Source: an uncultured Pseudophaeobacter sp.
GTDB lineage: Bacteria; Pseudomonadota; Alphaproteobacteria; Rhodobacterales; Rhodobacteraceae
Assembly: GCA_905479575.1 (NCBI GenBank)
Contig: CAJQNB010000022.1
Span: 1-46,914 of the forward strand
Direction of reading: 5' to 3'
DNA: 46,914 nucleotides
The notes under the pieces: generated by a model
Database searches by the model: none
What the model was told of the DNA's origin: nothing
Seen by the model: the letters and a program-made list of their open reading frames with translations, nothing else
Shown: one piece after another, positions 16,764 through 25,760 of the stretch
Position numbering within the stretch: the stretch's first letter is position 1
How the letters are laid out: each line of letters starts with the position of its first letter
Translations under genes and position numbers: made by a program

Positions 16764-17399
16764 ATGATCAAGTCCCTTACGCCAATGACCCTGGCCGCCC
16801 TGCTGGCGGTAACGAGCGCCGTGTCCGCCCAGGACAGTGAAACAACCACCACAGACACATCCGAACCGGTTGCGCAGGCCAACGAAGCAACTGCAGACCA
16901 GGTGCTGGATCTTGGTCAGCCTGTTGATGATGGCACCCCAAAGCTTGGAGATCGCTACGCCAAAGAAACCCATGGCGATTGGGATCTGGCCTGCATCAAG
17001 ACCGAAGCTGAAACAGATCCCTGTTCTTTGCTGCAAATTCTGACGGATCCAAACGGCAATCCCATGGCCGAAGTCTCGCTGTTCCGGATTGATCAACCCG
17101 GTGGCCAGGCCGTTGCCGGTGCCACAATCATTGTTCCGCTGGAAACCATGCTGCCCGCCGGGCTGACCATTTCGGTCGATGGCGCCCCTGGCAAGCGCTA
17201 TAACTACTCTTTCTGTAACCCGCTTGGCTGCGTCGCCCAAATTGGGTTGACCCAATCGGATATCGACACCTTCAAAGCAGGCGGCGAAGCCACCCTGTCA
17301 CTGCGCCCCGCTCCTGCACCAGATCAGCTGGTTGAGATGAAAATGTCGCTCAAAGGCTTTACCGCGGGCTACAATGTTGTGGACGTGGTGCAGCAGTAA
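16764..17399 (+). CDS. Invasion-associated locus B (IalB) family protein
   Basis: Exported protein of 211 residues with a signal peptide (MTLAALLAVTSAVSAQ), then an acidic, Thr/Glu-rich linker to about residue 60. The IalB-like domain begins at KETHGDWDLACIKT. Paired cysteines (DLAC and DPCSLLQ; YSFCNPLGCVAQIGL) suggest disulfides in the periplasm. The domain ends FTAGYNVVDVV. The family was named from Bartonella invasion work, but in free-living marine bacteria the role is unknown; most are periplasmic or envelope-associated. Single gene with its own terminator. Confidence 0.82.
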   Translation: MIKSLTPMTLAALLAVTSAVSAQDSETTTTDTSEPVAQANEATADQVLDLGQPVDDGTPKLGDRYAKETHGDWDLACIKTEAETDPCSLLQILTDPNGNPMAEVSLFRIDQPGGQAVAGATIIVPLETMLPAGLTISVDGAPGKRYNYSFCNPLGCVAQIGLTQSDIDTFKAGGEATLSLRPAPAPDQLVEMKMSLKGFTAGYNVVDVVQQ

Positions 17400-17461
17400 G
17401 CTGCGCTCTTAGGCGCGTATGGCGGTTTTTGCCCCGCGCCTATTCCAACCTCTGAACAAAT

Positions 17462-17500
17462 AAAAACCACCGCAGGTCATTCGCCTGCGGTGGTTTTTTT
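17462..17500. terminator. Bidirectional terminator between ialB and the ketoacyl synthase gene
   Basis: A 15-bp stem AAAAACCACCGCAGG/CCTGCGGTGGTTTTT with a 7-base loop, followed by T on the plus strand and A-run-derived T on the minus strand. It serves two convergent genes. Confidence 0.9.
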
Positions 17501-17533
17501 CACGACAGATCTGCGCCTTTTGGATCTGGCGTG

Positions 17534-18741
17534 TTAAACACGCCCCAAGGCCAGGACAGCATTCAGGCCGCCAAAGGCAAAGGCATTGGAGAGCGCCACA
17601 TCAATCCGCGCTTCGCGGGCCTGGTTTGGCACCACATCCAGAGCACATTCCGGGTCTGGTTCTTCATAACCAATTGTCGGTGCAATCACCCCGTCCTTCA
17701 GCGCCATGATACAGGCCAACAGCTCAACAGCGCCGGTGCCGCCGATCAGATGCCCATGCATGGATTTGGTTGAAGACATCATCAGCCGATCCGCATGGGG
17801 TCCAAAGACATCCGCCACCGCAGCGCATTCGGTTTGTCATTGGCCACGGTTCCGGTGCCATGGGCGTTGATATAGCCAACGCGCTCGCGGTCCACGCCGG
17901 CATCCTGAAGCGCGCCAGCGATGGCCCGCGCCGCCCCCTGTTTGCTGGGCATGACGATATCTGAAGCATCCGAAGACATGGCAAAGCCCAGAACCTCGCA
18001 CAGGATTTCTGCCCCGCGTGCCTGTGCGTGTTCATATTCTTCAAACACAAAAATCCCGGCACCTTCGCCCTGAACCATGCCATTGCGATTGGCACTAAAG
18101 GGACGGCAGGCCTTTTTCGACATCACCCGCAGCCCTTCCCAGGCTTTGACACCGCCAAAGCACAGCATGGATTCCGACCCACCGGTGATCATCGCCGGGC
18201 TCATGCCGCTGCGCACCATCTGAAAGGCCTGGGCCATGGCGTGGTTGGAGGAGGCACAGGCGGTCGAGACGGTAAAGCTGGGGCCTTTGAGATTGAATTC
18301 CATCGAGACATGGCTGGCCGCTGCGTTATTCATCAGCTTGGGCACCACAAAGGGATGCACCCGGTTCTTGCCATCCTCATAGACCGAACGGTAATTGTCA
18401 TCCCAGGTGGAGACCCCGCCGCCAGCGGTGCCGAGAACCACGCCGGATTTGGCAGACAGTTCACCATGGAATTCGAGCCCGGATTGCAAAATGGCTTCCT
18501 TGGCAGCGATCAGCGTAAACTGGGTGAACCGGTCATAGAGGCTCATTTGTTGCCGGTTGAACCGCCCCTCGGCCTCAAACCCGCGCACCTGGCCGCCGAT
18601 CCGAATCGAGAGCCGCTCCACGTCGCGAAATTCAAGCTTGCCAATACCGCAACGGCCCTCGCGCATGGCTTCAAAGGTGGAGGCAACCGAATGCCCCAAG
18701 GCATTGATGGTCCCGGCTCCGGTAATGACAACGCGCTTCAT
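17534..18741 (-). pseudogene. Beta-ketoacyl-ACP synthase (FabF-like), split by a one-base frameshift
   Basis: A KAS II-like condensing enzyme paired with a dedicated ACP. The first frame (18741 to about 17838) has MKRVVITGAG, the nucleophile Cys162 in TACASSN and His294 in NAHGTGTVAND. The frame then shifts; the rest continues in another frame (ADVFGPHADRLMMSSTKSMHGHLIGG with the second catalytic His, then SNAFAFGGLNAVLALGRV). Adding one A in the AAA run at 17833-17835 (minus-strand GACAAACC) restores the continuous family sequence DKTECAAVADVFGPH. It is either a sequencing error in a homopolymer or a recent inactivation. The rest is well conserved, which favours error or a very young mutation. 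It is transcribed after the ACP gene. Confidence 0.85.
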
Positions 18742-18772
18742 GTCGTATTCCCCTAGGATTCAAGCGCTGATA

Positions 18773-19030
18773 TCACGAGGGTTGTGACACTAACTTGTCA
18801 ATCCCAGCGATGATGGCCGCGACATTTGAGATATCAAAATCGCTGTCTTCAGGTGTATTGGAGTTGAAGGGGATTGAGATATCAAATTCCTCTTCAATGG
18901 CAAAAATGCACTCCACCAGCCCCATGCTGTCGATCCCAAGATCCTCCAACGTGCTGGTAAGGGTTACATCCGATGGTTCAAGCAGCGCCTGTTCGGCGAC
19001 AATTGCGATGACCTTGTCCTGAGTGCTCAT
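18773..19030 (-). CDS. Acyl carrier protein (specialised)
   Basis: 85-residue acidic carrier protein. The phosphopantetheine attachment serine is Ser35 in LGIDSMGLVE; the helix II pattern VECIFAIEEEFDISIPF follows. It differs from the housekeeping AcpP pattern (DSLDTVELVMALEEEF). It sits between an lpxD-like gene and a KAS gene, so it most likely carries a special acyl chain, for example for lipid A, as AcpXL does in rhizobia. That parallel is inference. It is 31 bases before the KAS gene and in the same orientation. Confidence 0.88.
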   Translation of the reverse strand: MSTQDKVIAIVAEQALLEPSDVTLTSTLEDLGIDSMGLVECIFAIEEEFDISIPFNSNTPEDSDFDISNVAAIIAGIDKLVSQPS

Positions 19031-19078
19031 TCCGGCCCCCTGATCTGTGATGTCGAGGCAGATGTAGCTGCTTCAATC

Positions 19079-20152
19079 CTATTTGAAAACAGCCTTTTTC
19101 AGGTTTTCGATATCCCGCATCAGCCGTGGCAAACGCCGCTGTGCCTTGTAGATTTCAGTATGGGTTTCCATTTTGACCGCCGGGTAGCCCATGACGACCC
19201 GCCCCGCAGGCACATTGGAGATGATTTTGGTAGCACCGCCGGCAATCACCCCATCGCCAATAAAGATATTGTCCGCAGCGCCACATTGCCCGCCCATGAC
19301 AACATTATTGCCCACCTCAACCGAGCCGGACAGGCCACATTGGCCACAGATCAGGCAATCCCGGCCAATCCGGGTGTTGTGCCCCACATGCACCTGGTTA
19401 TCCAACTTGCTGCCAGAGCCAATCTGAGTGTCGCGAATGGTGCCATTGTCGATGGTGCAATTGGCGCCAAGCTCCACATCGTCGCCGATCGTCACCGCCC
19501 CTAGGGAGTGTATGCGCAGCCAGCTTTGGGATTGCGCACCGCCCTGATCGCCAACGGTTTTGCGGACGTTTTCCACCCCCGAAACCTCTGGGGTGACATA
19601 GGAAAATCCGTCACTGCCAATACGGGCACCGGGTTGGGCGCGAAAGCGATCCCCAATGCGGGCGCGCGCCCCAATCGAGACCATCTCGCGCAGCTGTGCC
19701 TGAGCGCCGATTTCGACCTCGGCACCAATATAGCAATGCGGCCCGATGATTGAGCCAGCGCCGATTTTGGCGCCCGCAGCGATAATGCTCAGCGGGCCAA
19801 CGGAAACATCTGCGCCCAGGGTGGCGCTGGGGTCGATCACCGCCGTGGGATGAATGCCGGGGGCAAATCCCTGCCCCTTATCCATCAACACTGAAACCCC
19901 ACCCAAAGCCATGCGTGGACGGGTGGCGAACAGCGCCGCCTTCAGCCCCAGGGTCTGCCAGTCGGCCCCATCCCACAGCAAAGCCACCTGAGCTGCGCCG
20001 CGCGCCAAGCCTTCGGCATATTTGGCAGAGGTGGCCATGGCAAGATCTTGAGGGCCGGCATCCTGGGGCTCTGCCGCGCGGGCAATAACCAGATCCAGGT
20101 CACCCTGTGCCTCTACACCAATGGCCTCTGCGATCTCGCGAACTGTGTACAT
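19079..20152 (-). CDS. lpxD: UDP-3-O-acylglucosamine N-acyltransferase (LpxD)
   Basis: Lipid A biosynthesis enzyme adding the N-linked 3-hydroxyacyl chain from ACP to UDP-3-O-acyl-glucosamine. It has 357 residues: N-terminal uridine-binding domain (to about residue 100), a long left-handed beta-helix of hexapeptide repeats, and a C-terminal helix (RRLPRLMRDIENLKKAVF). The catalytic His is in LDNQVHVGHN (His258). The start MYTVREIAEA at 20152 fits the family N-terminus; a TTG eight codons upstream is possible. It is not in the usual bamA-lpxD-fabZ-lpxA neighbourhood but beside a private ACP and KAS. It may therefore be a second, specialised LpxD. Confidence 0.87.
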   Translation of the reverse strand: MYTVREIAEAIGVEAQGDLDLVIARAAEPQDAGPQDLAMATSAKYAEGLARGAAQVALLWDGADWQTLGLKAALFATRPRMALGGVSVLMDKGQGFAPGIHPTAVIDPSATLGADVSVGPLSIIAAGAKIGAGSIIGPHCYIGAEVEIGAQAQLREMVSIGARARIGDRFRAQPGARIGSDGFSYVTPEVSGVENVRKTVGDQGGAQSQSWLRIHSLGAVTIGDDVELGANCTIDNGTIRDTQIGSGSKLDNQVHVGHNTRIGRDCLICGQCGLSGSVEVGNNVVMGGQCGAADNIFIGDGVIAGGATKIISNVPAGRVVMGYPAVKMETHTEIYKAQRRLPRLMRDIENLKKAVFK

Positions 20153-20197
20153 ATCTAGGGGCCCTTTCCGGCTCAAGCTCCTGATCGGGCCCCAGAT

Positions 20198-21823
20198 TTA
20201 CCCCTGAACGTCTGACAGTGACACCCCAGCCCGCTCCAGTGCAGACCAGACCTTGGCATCACGCCCATAAACATCCCGGCGGAACTCGGCCCGGCCTTTG
20301 TTGGACACATATGCGGTTCGGTAGATAATGTGAACAGGCACCTGCTGATCCAGCTCCACCTTGGTTTCCTTACCGGATTTCAAAATGCGGTGGAAAAAGT
20401 CGATTGGGTCTTCGGTTTGTTTGGCCAGCAGCGCATAGGCAAATTCAAAAGGTTGCGCCAAACGAATACAGCCATGCGAAAAGGCGCGGACTTCGCGTTT
20501 GAACAGGCTCTTTTGTGGCGTGTCATGTAGGTAGATGTTGTATTTGTTCGGAAACATGAACTTGACCAGGCCAAGCGCGTTGCTCCGGCTGGGCGGCTGG
20601 CGCATCGCATAGGGAAAGTTGCGCGCAGTAAACTGAGAAAAATCCGTATTGGCGCGGTTGACCACCCGGCCACGGTTGTCGGTGATCTGAATATGTCCAA
20701 CCGCATTGGGATTGTTGCGCAGTTTTGGCAGATATTCCTGGGTGATAATCGACCGCGGCACATACCAGCTGGGATTGATCACCATATGCTCCATCACATC
20801 GGAGAACTCGGGCGAGCGGCGACCAGATTGGTTTTTGCCGATGACGGAACGGGTTTCAAAGGTGATATCGCCATTGTCGATAATCTTGGCGGTAAAGTCG
20901 GTCTGGTTCACCAGAACGTGGCGCGCCCCCCGGTCCGGTGTCAGCCAGCGTTCCCGCTCCATGGCGATGATCACCGATTTCAGGCGGTCGCGCACCGGAC
21001 GGTTGATTTCCTTTAGGGTGCCGCCGCCGGCAACACCGTCTACCTCCAGCCCATGGTCGGACTGAAAGCTCTCAACAGCGCGTTCAATGTTATGGTCGTA
21101 ATTGGCCGTGGCGCTGCGCTCCATGTAGCCCAAAGCGATAAGCCGATTGCGCAGAGCAACAACGTTGCGCCCGGTATCGCCGGGTTCCAGTTTGCTGCCT
21201 GAAACGGTTGGCCCCCAGCCACCCGCCGCCTGCACTTGCTCCAGACGCAGCTTTTCCCGCATCAAGGCGCGATACTGTGGCGAAGCCGGAACCAGGGTAC
21301 GCATATAGGCAAAGGGTTGATTGTCCCGCATCCCCGCCAGCGCCGCCGCGCCGTCGTGATCGCGCCGCTCGCGGACCATGTCGCTGTCGATGGCAGAAGG
21401 TTTCAGCAAACCTGTCTGGACCATGGCTGCATAGTTAACAAATGCAGTGCTGAGTGCGGCCTCAACCTGGCCAAAATCACGGGCCGTACGGGCATTCCGC
21501 ATCTGCTCTACCAGGGATGCGGCAGTGCCAGATTGGTCAGGGAGCCCATGGGCAGAGGCCTCCTCCAGCGCCCGCAACAGCGCCGCGCGCCGCTGGTTTG
21601 ATGCCGCGTCACCGCCGGTCCAGAGGGCCGAATAGGTATTTTCCCGATAAAACTGCGCAACATCATCGTTAACAGACGCAGTAGAGGCGACAGCTTGACG
21701 AAAAGCCGTGGACTGCGCGGTTGCCATGGTGCCAAAACCAAAACTGCTGATGCTGCCCAAGGCCAGGGCAAAAAGCCCATATTTAAGACGTGCAGCGCGC
21801 CTCGGGGAATTGATTTTGGTCAT
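20198..21823 (-). CDS. L,D-transpeptidase (YcbB/LdtD-type) with peptidoglycan-binding domain
   Basis: Periplasmic peptidoglycan cross-linking enzyme, 541 residues. It has a basic N-terminus and signal peptide (GLFALALGSISSFGFGTMATAQ). An LdtD-type scaffold follows (NDDVAQFYREN...LWTGG; HGLPDQSG), then a PG_binding_1 domain (LEPGDTGRNVVALRNRLIALGY...AVESFQSDHGLEVDGVAG). The C-terminal YkuD domain has the catalytic motif HDTP...FSHGCIRL, with Cys452. It forms 3-3 cross-links or anchors proteins. The ATG follows GAGGA. It lies upstream of lpxD (46 bases from the chosen lpxD start) on the same strand and is divergent from the DUF882 gene, another murein enzyme. Confidence 0.88.
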   Translation of the reverse strand: MTKINSPRRAARLKYGLFALALGSISSFGFGTMATAQSTAFRQAVASTASVNDDVAQFYRENTYSALWTGGDAASNQRRAALLRALEEASAHGLPDQSGTAASLVEQMRNARTARDFGQVEAALSTAFVNYAAMVQTGLLKPSAIDSDMVRERRDHDGAAALAGMRDNQPFAYMRTLVPASPQYRALMREKLRLEQVQAAGGWGPTVSGSKLEPGDTGRNVVALRNRLIALGYMERSATANYDHNIERAVESFQSDHGLEVDGVAGGGTLKEINRPVRDRLKSVIIAMERERWLTPDRGARHVLVNQTDFTAKIIDNGDITFETRSVIGKNQSGRRSPEFSDVMEHMVINPSWYVPRSIITQEYLPKLRNNPNAVGHIQITDNRGRVVNRANTDFSQFTARNFPYAMRQPPSRSNALGLVKFMFPNKYNIYLHDTPQKSLFKREVRAFSHGCIRLAQPFEFAYALLAKQTEDPIDFFHRILKSGKETKVELDQQVPVHIIYRTAYVSNKGRAEFRRDVYGRDAKVWSALERAGVSLSDVQG

Positions 21824-22181
21824 ATTTTTAAGTCCTCAACAGCGATGAACAGTAACAATGGTAGCAGCTCTATGAATTATTGGTGAAAGACAGTCCAGAA
21901 TGTCCATTCACGTTTCCGAAACCACGCTATGTCAGTGTGATTGTGGTGCGATGCTGTCGCATAAATAGGGGTAATCGACGTTACTCTTAGGGGAAATATT
22001 TACCACACGTCCCCTTTTGCGCAATTTTTTGCCGAAAATCCTCATCAAAGAGGCGGCGGGCAAAACGGACCTTGGTAAATGATTCTCACTGTGGCATACC
22101 GACCACAGGAAAAAAACGCAGTCGGCTCGTAACATCGGGCATAGGCAGGATTAATCACGTTCGGGATGGCGTAGTTAAGAT
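21824..22181. other. Divergent promoter region between two murein genes
   Basis: This 358-base AT-richer gap must hold promoters for both the L,D-transpeptidase (minus) and the DUF882 peptidase (plus). I see no gene, no clear operator and no terminator in it. A 67-codon minus-strand open frame here has no recognisable features. Confidence 0.4.
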
Positions 22182-22751
22182 ATGGCAGAACTTACTAAGA
22201 CGGGCATGACCCGGCGGGCACTTCTTGGGGCATTTGCAGCAACAACCGTGGCGGCAGCACCAACGTTTTCTAAGGCAGCAGGTTTTCTACGTGGTGGCGG
22301 TGATATCCGCCGCATTCGGATGTTTTCCGGGCGTACTGGTGAACGGCTGGATATGATCTACTGGATTGATGGCGACTACATCAAAGACGCCGTGAAAGAG
22401 ATCAACTACTTCATGCGCGACTGGCGGACCGATCAGGTTAAATCCATGGATCTGCGTACCATCGACATCATGGCAGCTTCACATAACCTGCTCGATATCT
22501 CCGAACCCTATTTGATGTTGTCCGGGTATCGTAGCCCGCAGACCAACGCGATGCTCCGTCGGCGCTCACGCGGGGTGGCTAAGAACTCGCTGCATATGCG
22601 TGGACAGGCCGCCGATCTGCGTCTGGCTTCGCGCTCTGTCACCCAAATGGCAAATGCCGCCAAGGCCTGTCAAGCTGGTGGCGTTGGCAAATACCGCGGC
22701 TCGAACTTTGTCCATATGGACTGTGGTGTCGTGCGCAGCTGGAACGGCTAA
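22182..22751 (+). CDS. DUF882 / peptidase M15 family murein endopeptidase, Tat-exported (YcbK/MepK-like)
   Basis: 189-residue protein with a twin-arginine signal (MTRRALLGAFAATTVAAAPTFSKA). The M15-like zinc site is visible: SLHMRGQAADLRL supplies His and Asp, and FVHMDCG supplies the second His and Asp. E. coli MepK (YcbK) is the relevant relative and cleaves 3-3 cross-links, the product of L,D-transpeptidases. The divergent neighbour is exactly such a transpeptidase, which supports a shared role in remodelling 3-3 cross-linked murein. The binding site before the ATG is weak. Confidence 0.85.
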   Translation: MAELTKTGMTRRALLGAFAATTVAAAPTFSKAAGFLRGGGDIRRIRMFSGRTGERLDMIYWIDGDYIKDAVKEINYFMRDWRTDQVKSMDLRTIDIMAASHNLLDISEPYLMLSGYRSPQTNAMLRRRSRGVAKNSLHMRGQAADLRLASRSVTQMANAAKACQAGGVGKYRGSNFVHMDCGVVRSWNG

Positions 22752-22891
22752 CACGGCGCTTTTCGTCGTTGGTTGCGATCGATGGCTGCGTCGGCTTTAG
22801 GCAGCCTTTGGCTTTGGGATGGTTTTTTTCTACGCAGGCCGTTTTGCCATTGCAGCTCAATCTCTTGGCGGTTATACCGCCGCTATTGTTA

Positions 22892-22968
<77 letters not shown>

Positions 22969-22976
22969 GAATTCAT

Positions 22977-23008
22977 AAGGCTCGACGTGTTTTTCGTCGG
23001 GCCTTTTC
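22977..23008 (+). terminator. Terminator after tRNA-Arg
   Basis: AAGGCTCGACG/CGTCGGGCCTT stem (one G-U type pair) with a T-rich loop, followed by TTTTC, 8 bases after the tRNA. Confidence 0.75.
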
Positions 23009-23050
23009 ACTTTTATTGATATAGTTTCAATCACATAACCGGTCTCCCTA

Positions 23051-24168
23051 GGCTTTGCTGCGCAAATCGTCTGAAGGACAGCCTCCCCCTTTCCCCGGAC
23101 GGAGTTATCCTTCGGGCTCTGTGACAGGTTTGCCAAGAGCGGTGTAGCGGTTCAAGACGGCGATCCGGATTTGGATCTCAGCGACCTGTCGGTCGAAGTC
23201 TCGGACCATCAAGGATTGGCCCAATTGCTTCACACTGTCCATCTTGGTCTCGACGCGGCTCCTGCGGTGATATCCGCTGCATCGCTTCCAAATGGTTCGA
23301 CCGAAGTAGCGCGAGTCATCCACTGCATCGTTCCGAGCGATGGCTCCGGCCGGGATGCGTTTCCACGGCTTGGCGTTCTTGCGTGGCGGTAGGACAGCAT
23401 GGGCACCACGAGCGGCAATCGCGTCATGGCATTTGCGGGTGTCATATGCCCCGTCTGCGGTCACTGACCCCACGTCCGGATCGGGTTGGATTTGGTTGAG
23501 AAGATCAGGCAGCATTGGAGCGTCGCCGATACTGCTGGTCGTGACCTCCACGGCTCGCACTTCCAGCGTTTCTTCGTCAATTCCGATATCTATCTTGCGC
23601 CAGAGCAGACGTTTTGGACCACGATGCTTGCGAGCATTCCACTCGCCTTCGCCTTCGGCCTTGATCCCCGTGCTGTCAACAGGGAGGTTCAGTGGGCCCT
23701 TGCTACCACAATAAGGCCGGTTCACGTTCAGTGTCTTTTGACGTGGGCTCAATGTGCTGAAATCCAGCGCAGACCAATCCAGACCCGCCAAACGCAACAG
23801 GCTCTGAACGTCCCCCCCTCCCCCCCGTTCGCCAGTGGGCTCGAACCAGTGGTGCCTTCTCATCGTTGCAAACAGAACTGCCTTGAATGAATTTGAAAAC
23901 CAAGTAGGGTCGATCACGGTTCGCACAGGTACAAGTCTGCCCGACCGCATTTCGAGAACAGTTGGAAGTGAGAGTGCAGTTGTATCTGGCGCAGGGTGAA
24001 AACGTGCCCCTGATCGTGCATGTACCGGCAGATCGTGGGAAGCGGTGGGGGAAGCAGCAAGCAGGACAGTCGTGCGGTACCTTGGCTATTGCCTAGTACT
24101 GAGGCCGCAGAACAAGTCCCTTCAGAGAAATGGGAGATGTCTCAGGTACTGATTTGTGCAACAAGGCC
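23051..24168 (-). mobile_element. IS5-family element, decayed
   Basis: The ends form imperfect inverted repeats: GGCTTTGCTGCGCAAATC at 23051-23068 and, on the opposite strand, GGCCTTGTTGCACAAATC at 24168-24151 (15 of 18 identical). The enclosed transposase matches the IS5 family over its C-terminal two thirds, but the DNA from about 23815 to the right end does not encode the expected N-terminus. No target duplication is visible at the borders. The element may be a chimera of two copies or an internal replacement. Confidence 0.7.
23105..23950 (-). pseudogene. IS5-family transposase, N-terminus lost
   Basis: The open frame is 281 codons. From about codon 48 it follows the IS5 (IS903-like) DDE transposase: SLLRLAGLDWSALDFSTLSPRQKTL, first Asp in VDSTGIK, second Asp in VTADGAYDTRKCHDAI, and the catalytic Glu in YHRRSRVETKMD. 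The first 47 codons do not match the family. The switch occurs at a G7-A-G7 tract (about 23813-23829 on the plus strand), and the usual DNA-binding N-terminus is missing. Probably inactive. Confidence 0.8.
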
Positions 24169-24360
24169 GTATGCTCGGCGCATTTATGCAGGAGAATCTA
24201 TTAATTTTGGCCTCCAGCCTTGTCAGCTCAGATCCGCGCAGTGAAGTCACTGGTAAGGGTACTCTCAAGAGCACGATTGTAGCCAAACTTGTGATGTCGC
24301 ACCGTCAAATCACGTCAAAAAGACCCCCAGGGTAATGGAAGTAACTCGAAACCTAATTCA

Positions 24361-25719
24361 ATGCCGTTTAAAGAAATAATAAAGTCTCAAACTCTGTCGG
24401 CACGTTTTTTGCGCAGCTCGGCTTGGTCGATAATAGGGTATGGCGGTGGTCAAGTTATCCGCTTCGCATCCAATCTCGTATTGACGAGGATCCTGTTCCC
24501 AGAAGATTTTGGTCTTATGGCGCTGGTGACCGTGTTCCTGGTCGGCCTCATGATGATCTCAGATGTGGGATTGTCTCCCTCTATTCAGCAGAGTTCTCGC
24601 GGCGATGACCCGGTATTTCTGGATACCGCTTGGACAATTCAAATTTTGCGCGGCCTATTGCTTTGGGGAGCATCTTTTGTAATTGCCCCATTGGGAGCAA
24701 GGTTTTACGATTCAGAACATCTTTCTTTGATGTTACCTGTCGCTGGAATATCCTTACTTGTCGCTGGTTTCACTCCAACTCGAGTTGAGACTGCAAACAG
24801 GCATCTGAAAATTGGCGTGGTGACATCCTTAGATATAACAGCGCAATTCCTTGCGTTCGTTGCCAATGTGGCGTTGGCATTAATACTGCAATCTGTTTGG
24901 GCACTGGTCATTGGTACGGTTATTGGTGCAGGTGTGAGGCTGTTCTTCATGGTGGCTTTCCTGCCGGGCCACAAGAACAGAATTAGATGGGAATCAAGCA
25001 CTGCCACTGAGATTGTTACTTTTGGTCGATGGATTTTTCTCAGTACGGTATGTGGTTTTTTGCTGGTGCAGTCGGATAAAGCCATACTTGGGAAGTACAT
25101 CGATTTGTCTCAGCTCGGAATTTATAATATTGGATTTTTTCTAGCTTCCGTGCCACAGGCCATGGCTGCAAGTTTGATGTCGCGCATCTTGATTCCTATT
25201 CATCGCGAGTGGAATCCACTTTTTTCTCATGAAAATTACACGCGGCTTAGAAAGACCCGTTTTGCCCTCACTTTTGTAACTTTGTCTCTCCAATGCGTGT
25301 TGGCCTGGTCTGGCATCTGGGTCGTGGATATATTGTATTCAGATCAATACTCTGCTGCCGGAGGTGTTCTCGTTGCAATCGCATGCATGAATACCCCTTA
25401 CCTTACAGGTATGACATACGATTACGCCGCACTTGCTGCGGGCGACTCTAAAGGAATGTTCTTTCTACAGTTAATGAAAACAATCCTTCAGCTAACTCTC
25501 TTTTCAATTGGGTTTTTCTCATTTGGTCTTGTTGGCGCGCTAGCTGGCGTGTGGCTGTCGCAGCTCTTTTCACATATTTTTGTTGTCCGGCTGGCACGCA
25601 AGCATGGGGTCTGGGATTGGAGCCATGATCTTGTTTTCGGCCTTGTCGCTACATGCGTATGCGCTATGGCGATTTATGTGCAAAGGGATGAGTTGCTGTT
25701 GCTTTTAGATTTTAAATAA
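24361..25719 (+). CDS. Oligosaccharide flippase family protein (Wzx/MOP-type)
   Basis: Polytopic inner-membrane protein of 452 residues, almost entirely hydrophobic with about 12-14 segments. The N-terminal SSAWSIIGYGGGQVIRFASNLVLTRILFPEDFGLMALV is the hallmark of polysaccharide biosynthesis / lipopolysaccharide flippases (Wzx/WzxC-like). It is predicted to move lipid-linked glycan units across the membrane. The gene is AT-richer than the core genes around it, has no clear binding site, and lies between IS remnants beside a convergent glycosyltransferase, which suggests transfer. The glycan made is unknown. Confidence 0.85.
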   Translation: MPFKEIIKSQTLSARFLRSSAWSIIGYGGGQVIRFASNLVLTRILFPEDFGLMALVTVFLVGLMMISDVGLSPSIQQSSRGDDPVFLDTAWTIQILRGLLLWGASFVIAPLGARFYDSEHLSLMLPVAGISLLVAGFTPTRVETANRHLKIGVVTSLDITAQFLAFVANVALALILQSVWALVIGTVIGAGVRLFFMVAFLPGHKNRIRWESSTATEIVTFGRWIFLSTVCGFLLVQSDKAILGKYIDLSQLGIYNIGFFLASVPQAMAASLMSRILIPIHREWNPLFSHENYTRLRKTRFALTFVTLSLQCVLAWSGIWVVDILYSDQYSAAGGVLVAIACMNTPYLTGMTYDYAALAAGDSKGMFFLQLMKTILQLTLFSIGFFSFGLVGALAGVWLSQLFSHIFVVRLARKHGVWDWSHDLVFGLVATCVCAMAIYVQRDELLLLLDFK

Positions 25720-25760
25720 TTTGGTGCTGATGCTGGTAGATTAGAGCGCAGCAGGCGTCG

